Part shown: positions 41,212-52,354 of the stretch, piece after piece
How positions within the stretch are numbered: position 1 is the stretch's first letter
How the letters are laid out: each line of letters begins with the position of its first letter
Origin: Sordariomycetes sp. S80-01Y
Taxonomy: Eukaryota > Ascomycota > Sordariomycetes
DNA length: 64,000 nt
Assembly (NCBI GenBank): GCA_037042185.1
Contig: JAXQJY010000032.1
Span: forward strand, 186,001 to 250,000
Direction of reading: 5' to 3'
Position numbers and translations under genes: made by a program
Notes under the pieces: model-generated
Database searches by the model: none
Told to the model about the DNA's origin: nothing
Seen by the model: only the letters and a program-made list of their open reading frames with translations

Positions 41212-44200
41212 ATGAAGCTTCCGGTCAGCTTACTCGCCGGAATCGGCTTGGTAGCCTTCTCGGTTGCCGGGCCCGTTGCCACCAACTCGCTTTCTGCAGA
41301 AACGTCAATTGTACCAGCCTTAGACTATGCTCTTGACCGGCGGGCCGACCCTGGAGATTTCTATTTGAGAATAATGCCGCTTGGTGCCTCCATTACAGCT
41401 GGAGACTACTCTCCGCCCGAAAAGAACGGTTATCGAAAGTTTACTCGTGACAAGCTTCGATCAGACGGCTGGAAAGTCAATATGGTTGGGAACTTCAACC
41501 AGGGTTCTATGAGCGATAATGTACGCGTTCCAGGGAGGCCTATACCGGCAACTCCTCCCATCAGTACCCTTGTTGGATACTAGTATATCCTGTTACGAAG
41601 GGACTAACTTTGTGTGTTTCATCGCATTAGGACCACGAAGGCGTTAGCGGAGACCGCGTGGATCAAGTCCAAGATCGTGCCAGAGGCTCTTGTCGAGTTT
41701 GGCTGCCGAATGTTGTGCTCATCAACGCGGGTACAAACGATGCCAATCAAGACTTCAATGTTGGCCAAACAGGCCTACGCATGCAAGAACTCATCAACAC
41801 CATTGTCGCCGAAGTTCCTGACGCTGTAGTTGTGCTCTCCACGCTGCTGCCCACGACAAACGACGATGCGCAGCGGCGCGTCGAGCGCATCAACGAGCAG
41901 TATCGCCAGGTACACCGCGAATACGTAGCCCTGGGCGAGGACGGCCAAGACGAGCCCAATCCGAGTGTTAAGGTCGTCCTCGCGGACATGGCAAGCTTTC
42001 TCACCGAGGCGGACATCGCCGACGGAATACATCCAAATGATGAAGGCAATAAGAAGATGGCCGCGGTCTGGGTCTGGGCAATCAACTACGCTCATGAAAA
42101 AGGTTGGATCAAGGAGCCGACGGACTCGGGGAAATTTGACGACGACCAGCCCAGCCGGACCTGCAGAAAAGAGTTGGGGAGCGGCGCGTTCGACTTCCGC
42201 AGCGGACGTCAGGTGCTTTACGCCCGCTCTGGTGAAATCAGAAGCGATGGTAGGTACAAGCACGAGGGCGTACCTCGTGACGATCGGGCGGGTGATATTC
42301 CTGATGTGGAAGACGACGGATCAGTTTGGTTTGCCCAGCTAGTCAATCGTGGCGGCAATCACAAGCTAGGCGAGATAGACGAGATGATCATCGCAAGATC
42401 TGATAGCTCATTGTCGGATAACTCGCCCAGGAAGTTCACCATGTTTGTCAACTACGGAGGGGCATCTTTCCCCGAGCAGCACGAGATCACCATACCTGAC
42501 TCTTGTTCCAATGAAGGTAAGGTTCATCTGCTGTCACTTCGTCTCAAGTATCCTCGCTAATTTTGATCTCGAAGCGATCCGATGGGGTGATTTGGTGAGT
42601 ACAACAAGCACAGGATCTGGAGTCACAAGCCTGGCTCAACTGGCTTCCCTGCAGTGCACTTCCGCTTTGGCAGCTAATAAATTGAACACAGAACGGCGAT
42701 GGATTGGATGACTTCATCTGCATCTTCTCCAATGGTGAAATGTAAGTGGCATTTGTTTTGATCATTTTTTTCAAGGGCCGTTGCTAATTCGGGTGCTTGG
42801 CTTGCAGACATGCGTCTTTGAATGAGGGCGGAAACCCTCCGACTTTTAGACAGCTTGGTCTGGTATGTTGCTTCGTCCTTGCGCTACATGAGTAATTTTC
42901 GCTCCGTCCTGACGATTCCCATTGCAGTATAAAAGCCCAGAGCTTGGCAAGGGCCGTGATCGCGTTCGCTTGGGGGATATTGACGGCGATGGGAGGCTCG
43001 ACTACTGTGTCATGCCCGACAGTGGTGATGTTCAGTAAGTTACGAGAGCCACGATGCGATGCAATACTAAGACCAACGGAAACTAACGCTGGGAATATAG
43101 TTGCTGGCGGAACGGGGGTCTTGGAGCAAAGGCAGCCTACTGGCAAGACCTGGGGTCTGGTGGCCCGGTGTTTACTGCCAAGGGCATGGGCGACATGCGA
43201 GGAGTCCAGTTTGGTGAGTCTAGCCCGGTTAACGGACCGATTGTCGCGACAGCGTAGATCGTATGCTCTGCGAGGATCTGCTAACAAGAGTGCTGCTCTA
43301 CAGTTGATATCAACAATGAGTAAGTCTGCTCCGCGGTGATAAGCCCACATTTCTGGACAAGTTGAACTCACAAGAACACAGTGGCCGCTATGACTGGCTG
43401 TGGATGAGTACGTCGGGCCGCGTTACAACGTGGATCAACCAGCGAGGCTCAGGGAAGGGCATGGTACCCAGCTGGCTCAAAGCCACCAATGACGGAATTA
43501 CTCATGGAGGGATGGGAACTGACATTGGCGACAATCGAGAACATGTTCGCTTTGGGCGTTTGTGGGACGGGCGGCCGAGCTACATTCACTGGGAAATCGA
43601 CGACGGTCACCTCACATTTAAAGTGTGGGAGAACCGTGGAAGTGGCGGAAAGCACCAAAAGGGTAAGTTTCGGCCATCCAAAAGACGACGCAACCTTCTA
43701 AGCATGCGCTGACATACGGACCCAATAGGCGACGGTATCTATTGGGGTGATGTGACGGGAACTGGTTTCGACGACTATATCTGGATCCGCTCTACTGGGC
43801 AAGTCACTGTTTTCCCAAACACGTACTCAGAGACTACCGAACCTGAAAAGTACTACCGCGAAGACACCAACGCTTGGGACACCCCTAGCGCCACGCTCGA
43901 CACCGGGTTTGATCGCCGTGCGCTGCATATCGGGGACTGGGATGGCGATGGCAAGGCAGACATCATTGGCGTTAATCGAGAAACCGGTGGCGTTCATGTC
44001 TGGTATAACAACTGGGACGGCTCCGACTTCAATTGGGATAGACAGGACCACACCCAGACCACCAACGGTTGGTGCACTGAAGGCTGGGGACTCCTTCCCG
44101 GGGACCATGGCGCACATTTCGCAGATGTTACTGGCTCCAAAAAGGTTGACTACTTATGTATGAAGCCTGACGGGACAACGACAGCCTGGCTGAGAGACTT

Positions 44201-46034
44201 CTCGGACAATCCATGGAGGAACGTGGGCCAAGTCAAGTACACAGAGGACCTCGACCGCGCAAACTTCCGCTTTGCAGATATTAACGGCGACGGAAAGGCC
44301 GACCTCGTCCATACCGACAAGTTCACCGGCAATGCGCGCGTGTGGTATTCAATAAGGGAGCGAGACGACCCTCAGAACAACGCTGGCAGCGCCATGGAGT
44401 GGGAGCGTCCGCAGTTGCTCTTCTCGGGCGCCGCCAGAGGAGAGAATACCTTCTTCCCAGAGCTATCGGGTCAGGGTCGTGGCGACATGGTCTGGATCGA
44501 CCCAACTACCGCGCATGCGTGGATATCATTCAACGCATGCCCAGGCGGAGGCGATGACGGCGACGATCCCCCTGCCGATCCGGGATTGCCTGAGTACAGC
44601 CCGCCGGATAGTCCGGAGCCCGGGCCCGACCCAGAGGACAGCTGGTTCTGCGAAGACAATGGCGGCACGTGGGATGAGGATCTCTGGCTCGCGCACGGCG
44701 TGGGCACTTGGTTCCTGCAGCGGAGCGAGTCCTATTACGCCGTAGATCGCGACTGGCCCCGGGATGAGGACAGTGAGTCGATTGAAGGTGTTCCGCGGAT
44801 CATTGCAAAGTTCGATGGGTTTAATCAGGACGATATATGGAACTGGCCCGACACGTGCAGAGACATCGAGAAAACTTGCGACCTAAGCCAGGATCACCTG
44901 TCTGGAGACGACGATTGTTCAAGACATGAAGAGCGTGCTTTCGTCCTGTGGGCGTTACGCAACGTTGCCAGGAATCTCCAACTCTTTTACGATATTTTCT
45001 TCGACGGACTATTCTTGGCCGATTTCGACGTTCCAGGGAGCGCTGACGATTTTATAGACGGAGATACTGGAAGCCTGCAGCTTGAAGCTGCTTCTGTCCT
45101 GACAGTCGCAGCCGGCATGTTCACTAGCATGGGCGCAGTTGCTTCTCCTGGTTCTGCTGCGCTGAACTCCGTTGCAGGTCTGCTGACGATAGCTGCTGGG
45201 ATGGCTGGTAGCACCAGCGGCTCTCCCGAGGACGTCCGCTTCAGCAACTTTGCTGATATCAGCGAAAGCCTTGGAGATCTCGGTGAATGGTTCGGCGAAC
45301 GTATTGGAGCCTACTTTGACGAGCTTCTATCGACAACGCCCCCCGACGATGACTTTGACGCAGGGATGAGGCTGGCGCGCCTTCTCGAGAATGGCGCTTT
45401 TGCCAACCAGGACAATGCTATCGAGCTCGACATCACGGACGTCAGAAATATCATCTTTGCGTCTGTCATAAGCGAAGTTTGGAACGCGCAGCAAGTAGCC
45501 ATCATAAAGTGGTCGGATGACGGATGGGTCGCCAACGACTGGGGCTTCTCGCCTTGCTACGGCGACAAGGATGATCTGGACATGGGCAGCCACATCGCCT
45601 GCGTCAACGAGAGGAATTTCGCCATTGGCCGCTTCGACAAGCCCGATGAAACCCAGTACACGCTGAGGACTTGGCCCGATGTGGGTCAGGACGAGGACAC
45701 CCTCGAAGACTATGGTCTCAATCATGTCCAACTGATCAACGCTGCCGAGCGCATGCAGCGGCGCGCGCAAACTTACAAGCCACGACGAGACTTTGACGCG
45801 CTAGAAGAAGTTTTCGATGATATCAAGCAGGACCCTCTGGCGGCGGACCGGCTGACGAAGCTCAAGCAAATCAACGTACCGGTTTGCGATTTGGATTTGG
45901 TGAATGATCCGGACTTGGGAGGTAATGGCATCGAATTCTGCCAGGAGAACACCCGAACCAGCGGATGCTTTTGGGAGCTGATTGATCGGAATTGCAGGAA
46001 GCTGAGCTTGGGAGGCATGCAGTGGCCTTACTGA
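41212..46034 (+). CDS. Secreted SGNH/GDSL esterase fused to FG-GAP repeats and a long C-terminal domain
   Basis: Ten exons: 41212-41520, 41631-42516, 42576-42595, 42692-42741, 42808-42862, 42928-43034, 43101-43213, 43304-43319, 43382-43662 and 43729-46034, giving 1380 residues. A signal peptide ([20 protein letters not shown]) is followed by SGNH blocks: LGASITAG (Ser), INAGTNDAN (Asn) and DGIHPNDEG (Asp/His). The middle half is FG-GAP/VCBS-type: repeated DINGDGxx[31 protein letters not shown], which bind calcium in beta-propellers. Many small exons fall in this part, one of 16 nt. An Asp/Pro linker (near 44540-44660) leads to about 550 residues with a hydrophobic Gly/Ala-rich stretch of unknown role. 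It would be secreted and act on esters of polysaccharides or lipids; the substrate is unknown. Confidence 0.88.
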
Positions 46035-46840
46035 ACAGCAAGGAGAAGAATCACTTTGTCAAGGGTAGTCAGAGTCGAGTACCATAATTGGAATATCTGA
46101 ATGGATGGATATATGGCTAACCTTCCCTTCGACCATTTTCGCACCATATCATGGAGGAGGGAGGGGAGGAGAGGTAAAGCAGTGAGTGCAGTTCAGACCT
46201 TTTCAAAGCGACCCTGAAAACTTGGAGGGTAACCGGAGGAGCCGGGCACCAACCCTGTGTTGACGTGTGTGCTTCCAACGGTCACCTCGTCGAATGCCAC
46301 TGTCAATTGAAGCTGTGGCTGCATTAACCTATCGGAACGGTGCGTACCTACTTGTGGGGAGAAATTTTAGGTACGGACTCCAACCGATCGTAACGTTAGG
46401 AAGTAATTGAGCCAGTAGACGTTGGCTTCGCCCGATCCGTGTAAGCAAACACCCCAGTCGCAATTGGTCCCTGAACACACGCAATCGACTAGACTCGCTG
46501 CACACATGGGAAAAGGAAGGTGGATATGCAGGCATGCGAAAGTCTAGATCAAACTTTAAGGAGTTGGGCTCCTTGACACGGGGCACTTTTAAAAGTTCGC
46601 GGCGATCGTTGCCCATTTGGGACTTTTGGTTATCGACCTGCCTAAAGCCGGACCTGCAATGCGACCTTCCGGGGGACTCAATGTCCAGCTCCTCAAGGTG
46701 AAGGGCAAAGTCATGATATAAAGTAGATTAGCTGCTGTATATTCTCGCTCATCGTCGTTGACCATCCTGTCGAATTCCTGTCGAACTGTCTCTAAGCTTC
46801 GCTCCTCGTCGACCGTCCTAGGGACGATCTTTACACCACC
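46035..46840. other. Intergenic
   Basis: About 800 bp; no gene seen. Contains purine-rich GGAGGGAGGGGAGGAGAGG near 46151-46175. Confidence 0.6.
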
Positions 46841-48773
46841 ATGAAGTGTCTTCTCACCTTTGCAGCCCTCGCGGCATTTGCCGCCGGCAAGGAGATGCCC
46901 AAAGACGAGGCTCGCGCTGCGGAGCTCTACGATAGCGGTGTCATGCACGAGCGCATCATGTCGGAGAAGTTCCAGCAGTGGGACAAGCACGCCTCGCTGC
47001 GCGCCTCGAGCGCCGCGGAGGGTGAATATCCAGAACTGCATTTTGCGCAGTGCCGTGATGGCAAATCTGTTCCCTTCAGGGACCAGAAAGACTTCTTCTT
47101 CCGTTGCAAGAACGTGAACCTCCATCACTTCCTCCCTCATTCGGCCCTGGGCAGCACGACAGGGCAGGGCTCGTCCTCGTGGGGCTGGACATCCGAAGAC
47201 GGAAGGGAGTTCGCTATAATTGCGCAAGCTGACGGTGCTGCATTTGCCGAGGTGCGTACTTCTTGTACGAGGAGCGGTTTGCGAGGCGTAGTTCACAACG
47301 CAGCTAGGGGCTGACGATTTGCTAACACCCTTTTCTGCATATTTAGGTTATCAAAGGCGGTAAGCTCCGATATCTCGGCCGCTTGCCTCAGACTGAGGGT
47401 GCTGCGGCTGCCATATGGAGAGAGATCCGAGTCTTTAAGCACTTCATCATCGTTGGTAGCGAATCTTTCGACCACCACATTCAAATCTTCGACCTGGAGA
47501 AGCTCCTCGATATCAACTACAAAGAACCGGTTACCTTCGACCCAACCAAAGACGTCACGGGCTTCTATGGCGTATGTTTTGCCCAAAGAGATGATTTCCT
47601 AAAGTCGTAGACCCTTCTGACCACGAGCCTCGCAGAATCTCCCCGATGGGCGTGCCCACAATGTCCTCACCAACGATGAGACCAACTTCGCCTACGTGGT
47701 CGGCGCCCGCCCTCGCACTTCAGAGTGCCGCAGCGGCTTGATTTTCCTCGATCTGACCGGTATGGGTGACGCGTATATTTTCTGCTCGAACGAGCCTCGT
47801 TGCTGACAACTTGGTACTAGACCCATCCAACCCAACGTCGCCTGGGTGCGCTTCAAGCGACGGCTATGTGCACGATGCCCAGTGCCTCGTTTACAGAGGA
47901 CCTCATGAGAAGTACCTGGTATGTTGCTTCAGAGGCCAATCATGCAAGCCGATTCCCAGCTAATGCTTATTGTGCGACTTAGGGACGCGAAATCTGCTAC
48001 GGCTACAACGAGGACAGTTTGGTGAGTGCAGAACACCATGTCTCATCTAGAGCGTTGTATTGACCGTACTACAAATAGACCATATACGATGTCACCGATA
48101 AGGAGAACCCGGAGCTTGTCTCTGTGACGAGTTACGAGGGCGCCACATACACGCATCAAGGTTGGGTTCTCGACACCCAAAACCAAGAGTGGTTGATTAT
48201 GGACGACGAGTACGACGAGTACGACGGCCGCGGTCCGGGAGCCAACGGCCACGCGACGACTTTTATTTGGGATATCCGTGACCTTGAGAATCCCAAGCAA
48301 ACGGGCTACTACCAAGCCCCGCGCAAGTCCATTGATCACAACCAGTAAGCAACCTAACCTTCCACTTTGTCTGGTCATCTTGCTCATTCGTGTTTTCCCT
48401 CTGCTATAGATACGTCTTTGGCAACTACAGCTACCAGTCCAACTACGGCGCCGGTCTCAGCATCCTTGATCTTTCTACCATTCCTCAAAAGCCAAACGGC
48501 AGTGGCGTTCACGAAGTTGGCTGGTTCGACGTTTACCGTGAGGATGATCAGTCAGAGGGTGGCGGTAGCTTGGAATTCGTAGGCAGCTGGTCAAGCTACG
48601 CGGGTTTCAAGTCTGGCTACATCTTGATCAACACCATTGAGCAGGGCGCGTTCCTTGTAAGTTTGACTAACTTTTGTTCCACTTTTCCTCCACAGTGATG
48701 AGGAGCTAATGTGTAACTTTGACAGGTTAAGGTGCAAGACCCCCAAAAGGGAGGTGACTGGACAAAGGAATAA
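46841..48773 (+). CDS. Secreted choice-of-anchor-B / LVIVD-repeat protein
   Basis: Eight exons: 46841-47251, 47347-47571, 47636-47759, 47821-47918, 47983-48021, 48079-48344, 48410-48656 and 48726-48773, giving 485 residues. All introns are 57-95 bp and keep frame. A signal peptide (MKCLLTFAALAAFAAG) precedes family blocks: SSSWGWTSEDGREFAIIAQADG, LGRLPQT, LPDGRAHNV, GREICYGYNEDSLTIYDVTD, YTHQGWVLD and WLIMDDEYDE. These repeats form a beta-propeller-like fold; the family has no known biochemical function. It would be exported. Confident as a gene, function open. Confidence 0.87.
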
Positions 48774-49396
48774 GGCGTAGGCTAGTTAATGATATCATCT
48801 CCAGTTCGGAGCATACCCTATTTTTGAGATGAAATAGAACTTCGGCGGAATGCTATTTTATTTCTAGACGCTCGTTTAGTAACGTATGTCAAAGTCGCAT
48901 TTGTTCAATGCCAACTCTCAGCGAACCTCGTTGACCAGAATCTCTATGACCGTCACAAAAACCGCAATGTGAAGTTTTTGTATCAAAGGTGATGTAACGG
49001 TGTCCTCTTCAAGCGCTGGTAGCCGTCAGGATAAGTGAATGTAAGTGAATGCAAAAGAGGCAAACAAGCTCAGTGAGGGCATCGATTCGGATGCAATCGA
49101 TGGCAGGCTCATGATCGAGTCAGTCGCATCCTTAGCTATGCGAACCAAGATACACCTACAGGGAACAGGTCGCAGGTGTGAGTATGCAGACCCTTCCTTG
49201 ACTACAGGAACCCATCTCTAAATACCCCATCTAGTGATTGCGCGGCAAACGAGAAGCTTCGCTACTGCATGATTGCGTATGACGAGTCAACGGGGACGCA
49301 GCCCGGACCGCTCTGAAACTGGCACCCAGCTCCCCATCTGAGTATGGGCTCGAATCCAGAGACGCAGAAGCTTGCATTTTAGCTGACAGATTATAG
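48774..49396. other. Intergenic
   Basis: About 620 bp without a clear gene; may include the decayed 5' part of the LysM-like relic that follows. Confidence 0.5.
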
Positions 49397-49576
49397 GAAG
49401 GATGTGATCAAGGCTGCGAGAACTACCTCCCGGTACACAAAACTATGATGTGCCAGAGTGTGCTGACGATGGCCAACATCACCGTTGCGGAGTTTTACGG
49501 AATGTGCATCGATAATGCTTTCTTCATTGCAGAGCCGCGGCCCGCTAAAACTCTGTGTGTAGGGATCCCGACATGA
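49397..49576 (+). pseudogene. LysM-domain relic (single exon left)
   Basis: After a possible acceptor (GATTATAG) the frame reads EGCDQGCENYLPVHKTMMC, then ANITVAEFYG and KTLCVGIPT before a stop. This fits the C-V-x-C...I(T)V-FY...CVG spacing of fungal LysM domains, but the usual WN pair is replaced and no signal peptide or start exon can be found upstream. It is probably a decayed carbohydrate-binding effector-type gene. The match is short, so a chance frame is possible. Confidence 0.4.
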
Positions 49577-49875
49577 ATTCCGGTCGCACTGGAATTGGGC
49601 CCGGTAAGGTTACCCTTTGTCAGACCTGATTATCCCAGGAGAGATTATTGGCTGACCGAGATGACTTTGATCCGGTACTAGATTGTCGGTACCGCGTGAG
49701 TGTTGACTAAATTAGAACTACAAGCGTTTATGCTCAGGCTATGGGAGAAAGCGGGAGCGGAAAGAAACTGTGTTCAAACTGATGTGCTGCATGGTAATCC
49801 TTACAGAAGCCTTTGTGATCCACATAAGCAAGCATGCTGCTGATGTAGCCGAACAGCCCTAGGAATGTTGAGTGA
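49577..49875. other. Intergenic
   Basis: About 300 bp, nothing recognised; includes the 3' side of the phosphatidylserine decarboxylase gene. Confidence 0.5.
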
Positions 49876-51160
49876 TCATTGCATCGCGCGGCCGAGGCTC
49901 ATTCCGACCTCCACAGATACCTGGATTCGCTGTTGGCTCAAGCCAATCAAATCCTGATCGAATGCGATTCTGCCAGCTTGGAACGCCACGACGATGGACG
50001 AGCCTCCAAACTGGAAGTAACCGAGCTCATCTCCCTTCTTAATTCTTGCCCCATTCTTCTGCCACTGAGTATGGATCCTTAACGAACGTTAGCTGAAACA
50101 AGAAGTTTGGTAGTGGACCCCAACGAAAGGAGACTCACTGGACGGTCCCAACGTCAGTAGCGCCAATAGCAACGAAGAGCACCTCTCCAAACCCCTCCGC
50201 GTCAATCAGCACATATTCCCTCCTATTGCGCGTTAGGATATCCACATCGCTGTGGATCGCAATCGGGTCCACTTGATAGTAATCCCCCGGCACGCTCCGG
50301 AACAGCTTGATCCTGCCCGTCACAGGGGAGTGATAGCGATGATAGTCCTGCGGGGAGAGGCGGAAGCTAGCTACCGCGGCGCCTTCAAAATTTTCCCCGA
50401 TTTTGGTGTCCATAGCTAGATTGGAGATGCTGAAGTCTTGGCCTTTGATCCAGAGGGTTTTGGCCGCGAATAAGGTCTCATATACCACGACGCGGGAGTC
50501 CGCTACCACGACGGCCTTGGAAGGGTTGTCAGCCTCGTGGATGGGACGTGAACCAGGCGCGTGGGCTCGAGTGAAGAAATCCTCAAAGGTTTTGTAGTTG
50601 TCGATATTCGAAGGCTCGAAATCTTCCATGTTGATGTCATAGGCGTCTACGAACCCTTTGATCTGTTTCTTCGAGGCCAATGTGCCCTCAGCCCTTCCTT
50701 TGCGTCAAGTCAGACTTCGAGTTCGTCTGGCAATACCCAGGTGAGACAGGCTTACCGCTGGCGACGGACTTGTTATGGATGTAAAGGCGCATACTATGCG
50801 TGGTATCGATCCACTCTGTAAACTTGTTGAAGAGGAGTACGAGCTTAATCTTCTTCCACAGTGGCTGCCGCTCCCGTTCGAGCTTTCCGGTCTATTCGAT
50901 GTTATGAATTAGAGTCAGGCCGCACCTCGTCGCCTCTGAAGGCCACAGAATCACTGACCTTTCGATTCAAGGAAGGATATCCAAACTCTCGGTTTTGGAC
51001 CTGTTAGAAGACTGTAGTCAGTCTTGTTCCTAAACTGTATCGGGATTTCTGGGTTTTGCTGGAATCGTACCAAACGTGCCCACGACAGGAGATAATCAGC
51101 GATCGCGTGCATCGCATTGAGAAGCCACATTTTGGTTGAGAATGTTGTATCAGAAACCAT
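49876..51160 (-). CDS. Phosphatidylserine decarboxylase-like protein
   Basis: Five exons: 51160-51071, 51000-50959, 50891-50756, 50697-50139 and 50077-49876, giving 342 residues. Introns are 58-70 bp; joins rebuild WARLVQNREFGYPSLNRKTG, GRAEGTLASKKQI and GTVQIHTQWQKNGARIKKGDE. Family blocks: INMEDFEPS, YKTFEDFFTRAHAPGSRPI, VVVADSRVVVY, FRLSPQDYHRYHSPVTG, GDYYQVDP, FVAIGATDVGTV, and FQFGGSSIVVAF. The GSS triplet is the self-cleavage site that makes the pyruvoyl cofactor. The enzyme turns phosphatidylserine into phosphatidylethanolamine. It is shorter than housekeeping Psd1/Psd2 and lacks C2 or mitochondrial segments, so it may be an accessory paralogue. It is divergent from the HVA1-TUDOR gene. 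Confidence 0.88.
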
Positions 51161-51605
51161 CTAGACTCTGAAAATCTGCACAAAATCTGAGTAGCAACTT
51201 GGTTACAGAGGCACGAACCTGGCATGCACGGTAAACACGTACAGGTTATATTTCGAAAGCTCGTGACTTCCAGTCAGAGGTGTCGTGCATGATGACATGG
51301 TGATGCAGACGATCATTTGGAGGCCAGGCCAAAGACACGTGCTGGCTTGTCAATCCCCCCTCAACTTTCACCGAGACGAGTAATGAAGCCAATCAGCGGT
51401 TTTAAGGGATATGATGACGTAGAGCGATGATATAAAATTTGTGAAATCATTACGACCCCGGAGTACATGCGCCGAACGTTATAATAAGCCCTGTGGTTGA
51501 CACTGCTATCTCACCTACACTACTCTTGGTAGCATCTAATAACGCACCAGGATCTAGAAACGATACACCTCTGACCCCTACCGACTACCTCATCACGAAG
51601 AAACA
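51161..51605. promoter_or_regulatory. Divergent promoter of decarboxylase and HVA1-TUDOR gene
   Basis: 445 bp between divergent starts; no coding sequence. A TATAAAA element lies near 51431 upstream of the plus-strand gene. Confidence 0.45.
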
Positions 51606-51916
51606 ATGCCTCAACCAGTCCAAGACAAGAACGGCGAGCCCATCAAAGAGGGGGACCACGTCTGGACTCCCATGCGAGGCGGCAGACACGAAGGCGACGT
51701 CGAAGAAATCGTCACAACCGAAGAGCGTGCTGAGGAAGCAGGCGTAAAGAACCCTCCAAAGGTCCCTTGTCTTCCCTTTCGATATCTCGCTTGCGGTGCG
51801 CAGTCGTGCTGAAACGCGCTTTGCAGGTTTTGTTCGTTGATCAGCACGGTCACAAGGTCTCGCACAATCCTGGGACATTGCAGCACGGAAGAAAGAAAGA
51901 TTCAGAAACTAAATAA
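51606..51916 (+). CDS. HVA1-TUDOR domain small protein
   Basis: Two exons, 51606-51761 and 51827-51916, give 81 residues. Visible blocks: GEPIKEGDHVWTPMRGG, HEGDVEEIV, AGVKNPPK, and after the 65 bp intron VLFVDQHGHKVSHNPGTLQH. This is the full pattern of the hypervirulence-associated (HVA1) TUDOR domain found in many fungi and bacteria. Role in the cell is unknown; in Cryptococcus a relative (HVA1) affects virulence and metabolism. The donor GTCCCT is weak, but splicing restores the conserved second half exactly. Confidence 0.85.
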
Positions 51917-51930
51917 ACAAGTACCCGACA

Positions 51931-51992
51931 CAATCTCTTGAATTGAACAACCAGTTCAACCCATTTGTGACCACCCCAAAGTGTTACACATA
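51931..51992 (+). repeat. Dispersed short repeat, copy B
   Basis: Begins CAATCTCTTGAATTGAACAA and ends GTGTTACACATA. Lies 15 bp after the HVA1-TUDOR stop codon and about 260 bp before copy C in the same orientation. Confidence 0.75.
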
Positions 51993-52250
51993 TGTCCACC
52001 ATATATGATTAATCAAAAAAGCCATATCGTATCTGAATATTAGCAAGTCTAAGGTATTGATATAAGACTAAGTTAATCTGAGATATGTCGCGCATATGTT
52101 GAACACATCGTAGCAATTGTTACGGTTATGCCTTGTGGCATGACCTGGGTGCAGGGTAGATCGTTTGCCTTGCTCGATCCAGCCGGCTGGCACCTTAGTC
52201 ATCCATAGTCACGTGTGGTGACCGCGTGGCTACCAACGCCTCGCGGCCCT

Positions 52251-52335
52251 CCACACTCTCTTGAATTGGACAACCAATTCAACCCATCTGTAACCAATTC
52301 AACCCATCTGTGACCACCTCAAAGTGTTACACATA
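52251..52335 (+). repeat. Dispersed short repeat, copy C, with internal duplication
   Basis: Begins CCACACTCTCTTGAATTG as copy A does. Contains a tandem copy of the ACCAATTCAACCCATCTGT segment (about 19 bp), then ends in GTGTTACACATA. It sits 20 bp upstream of the start codon proposed for the nine-exon gene. Confidence 0.75.
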
Positions 52336-52354
52336 CTCAGGACATATTTTAGAT

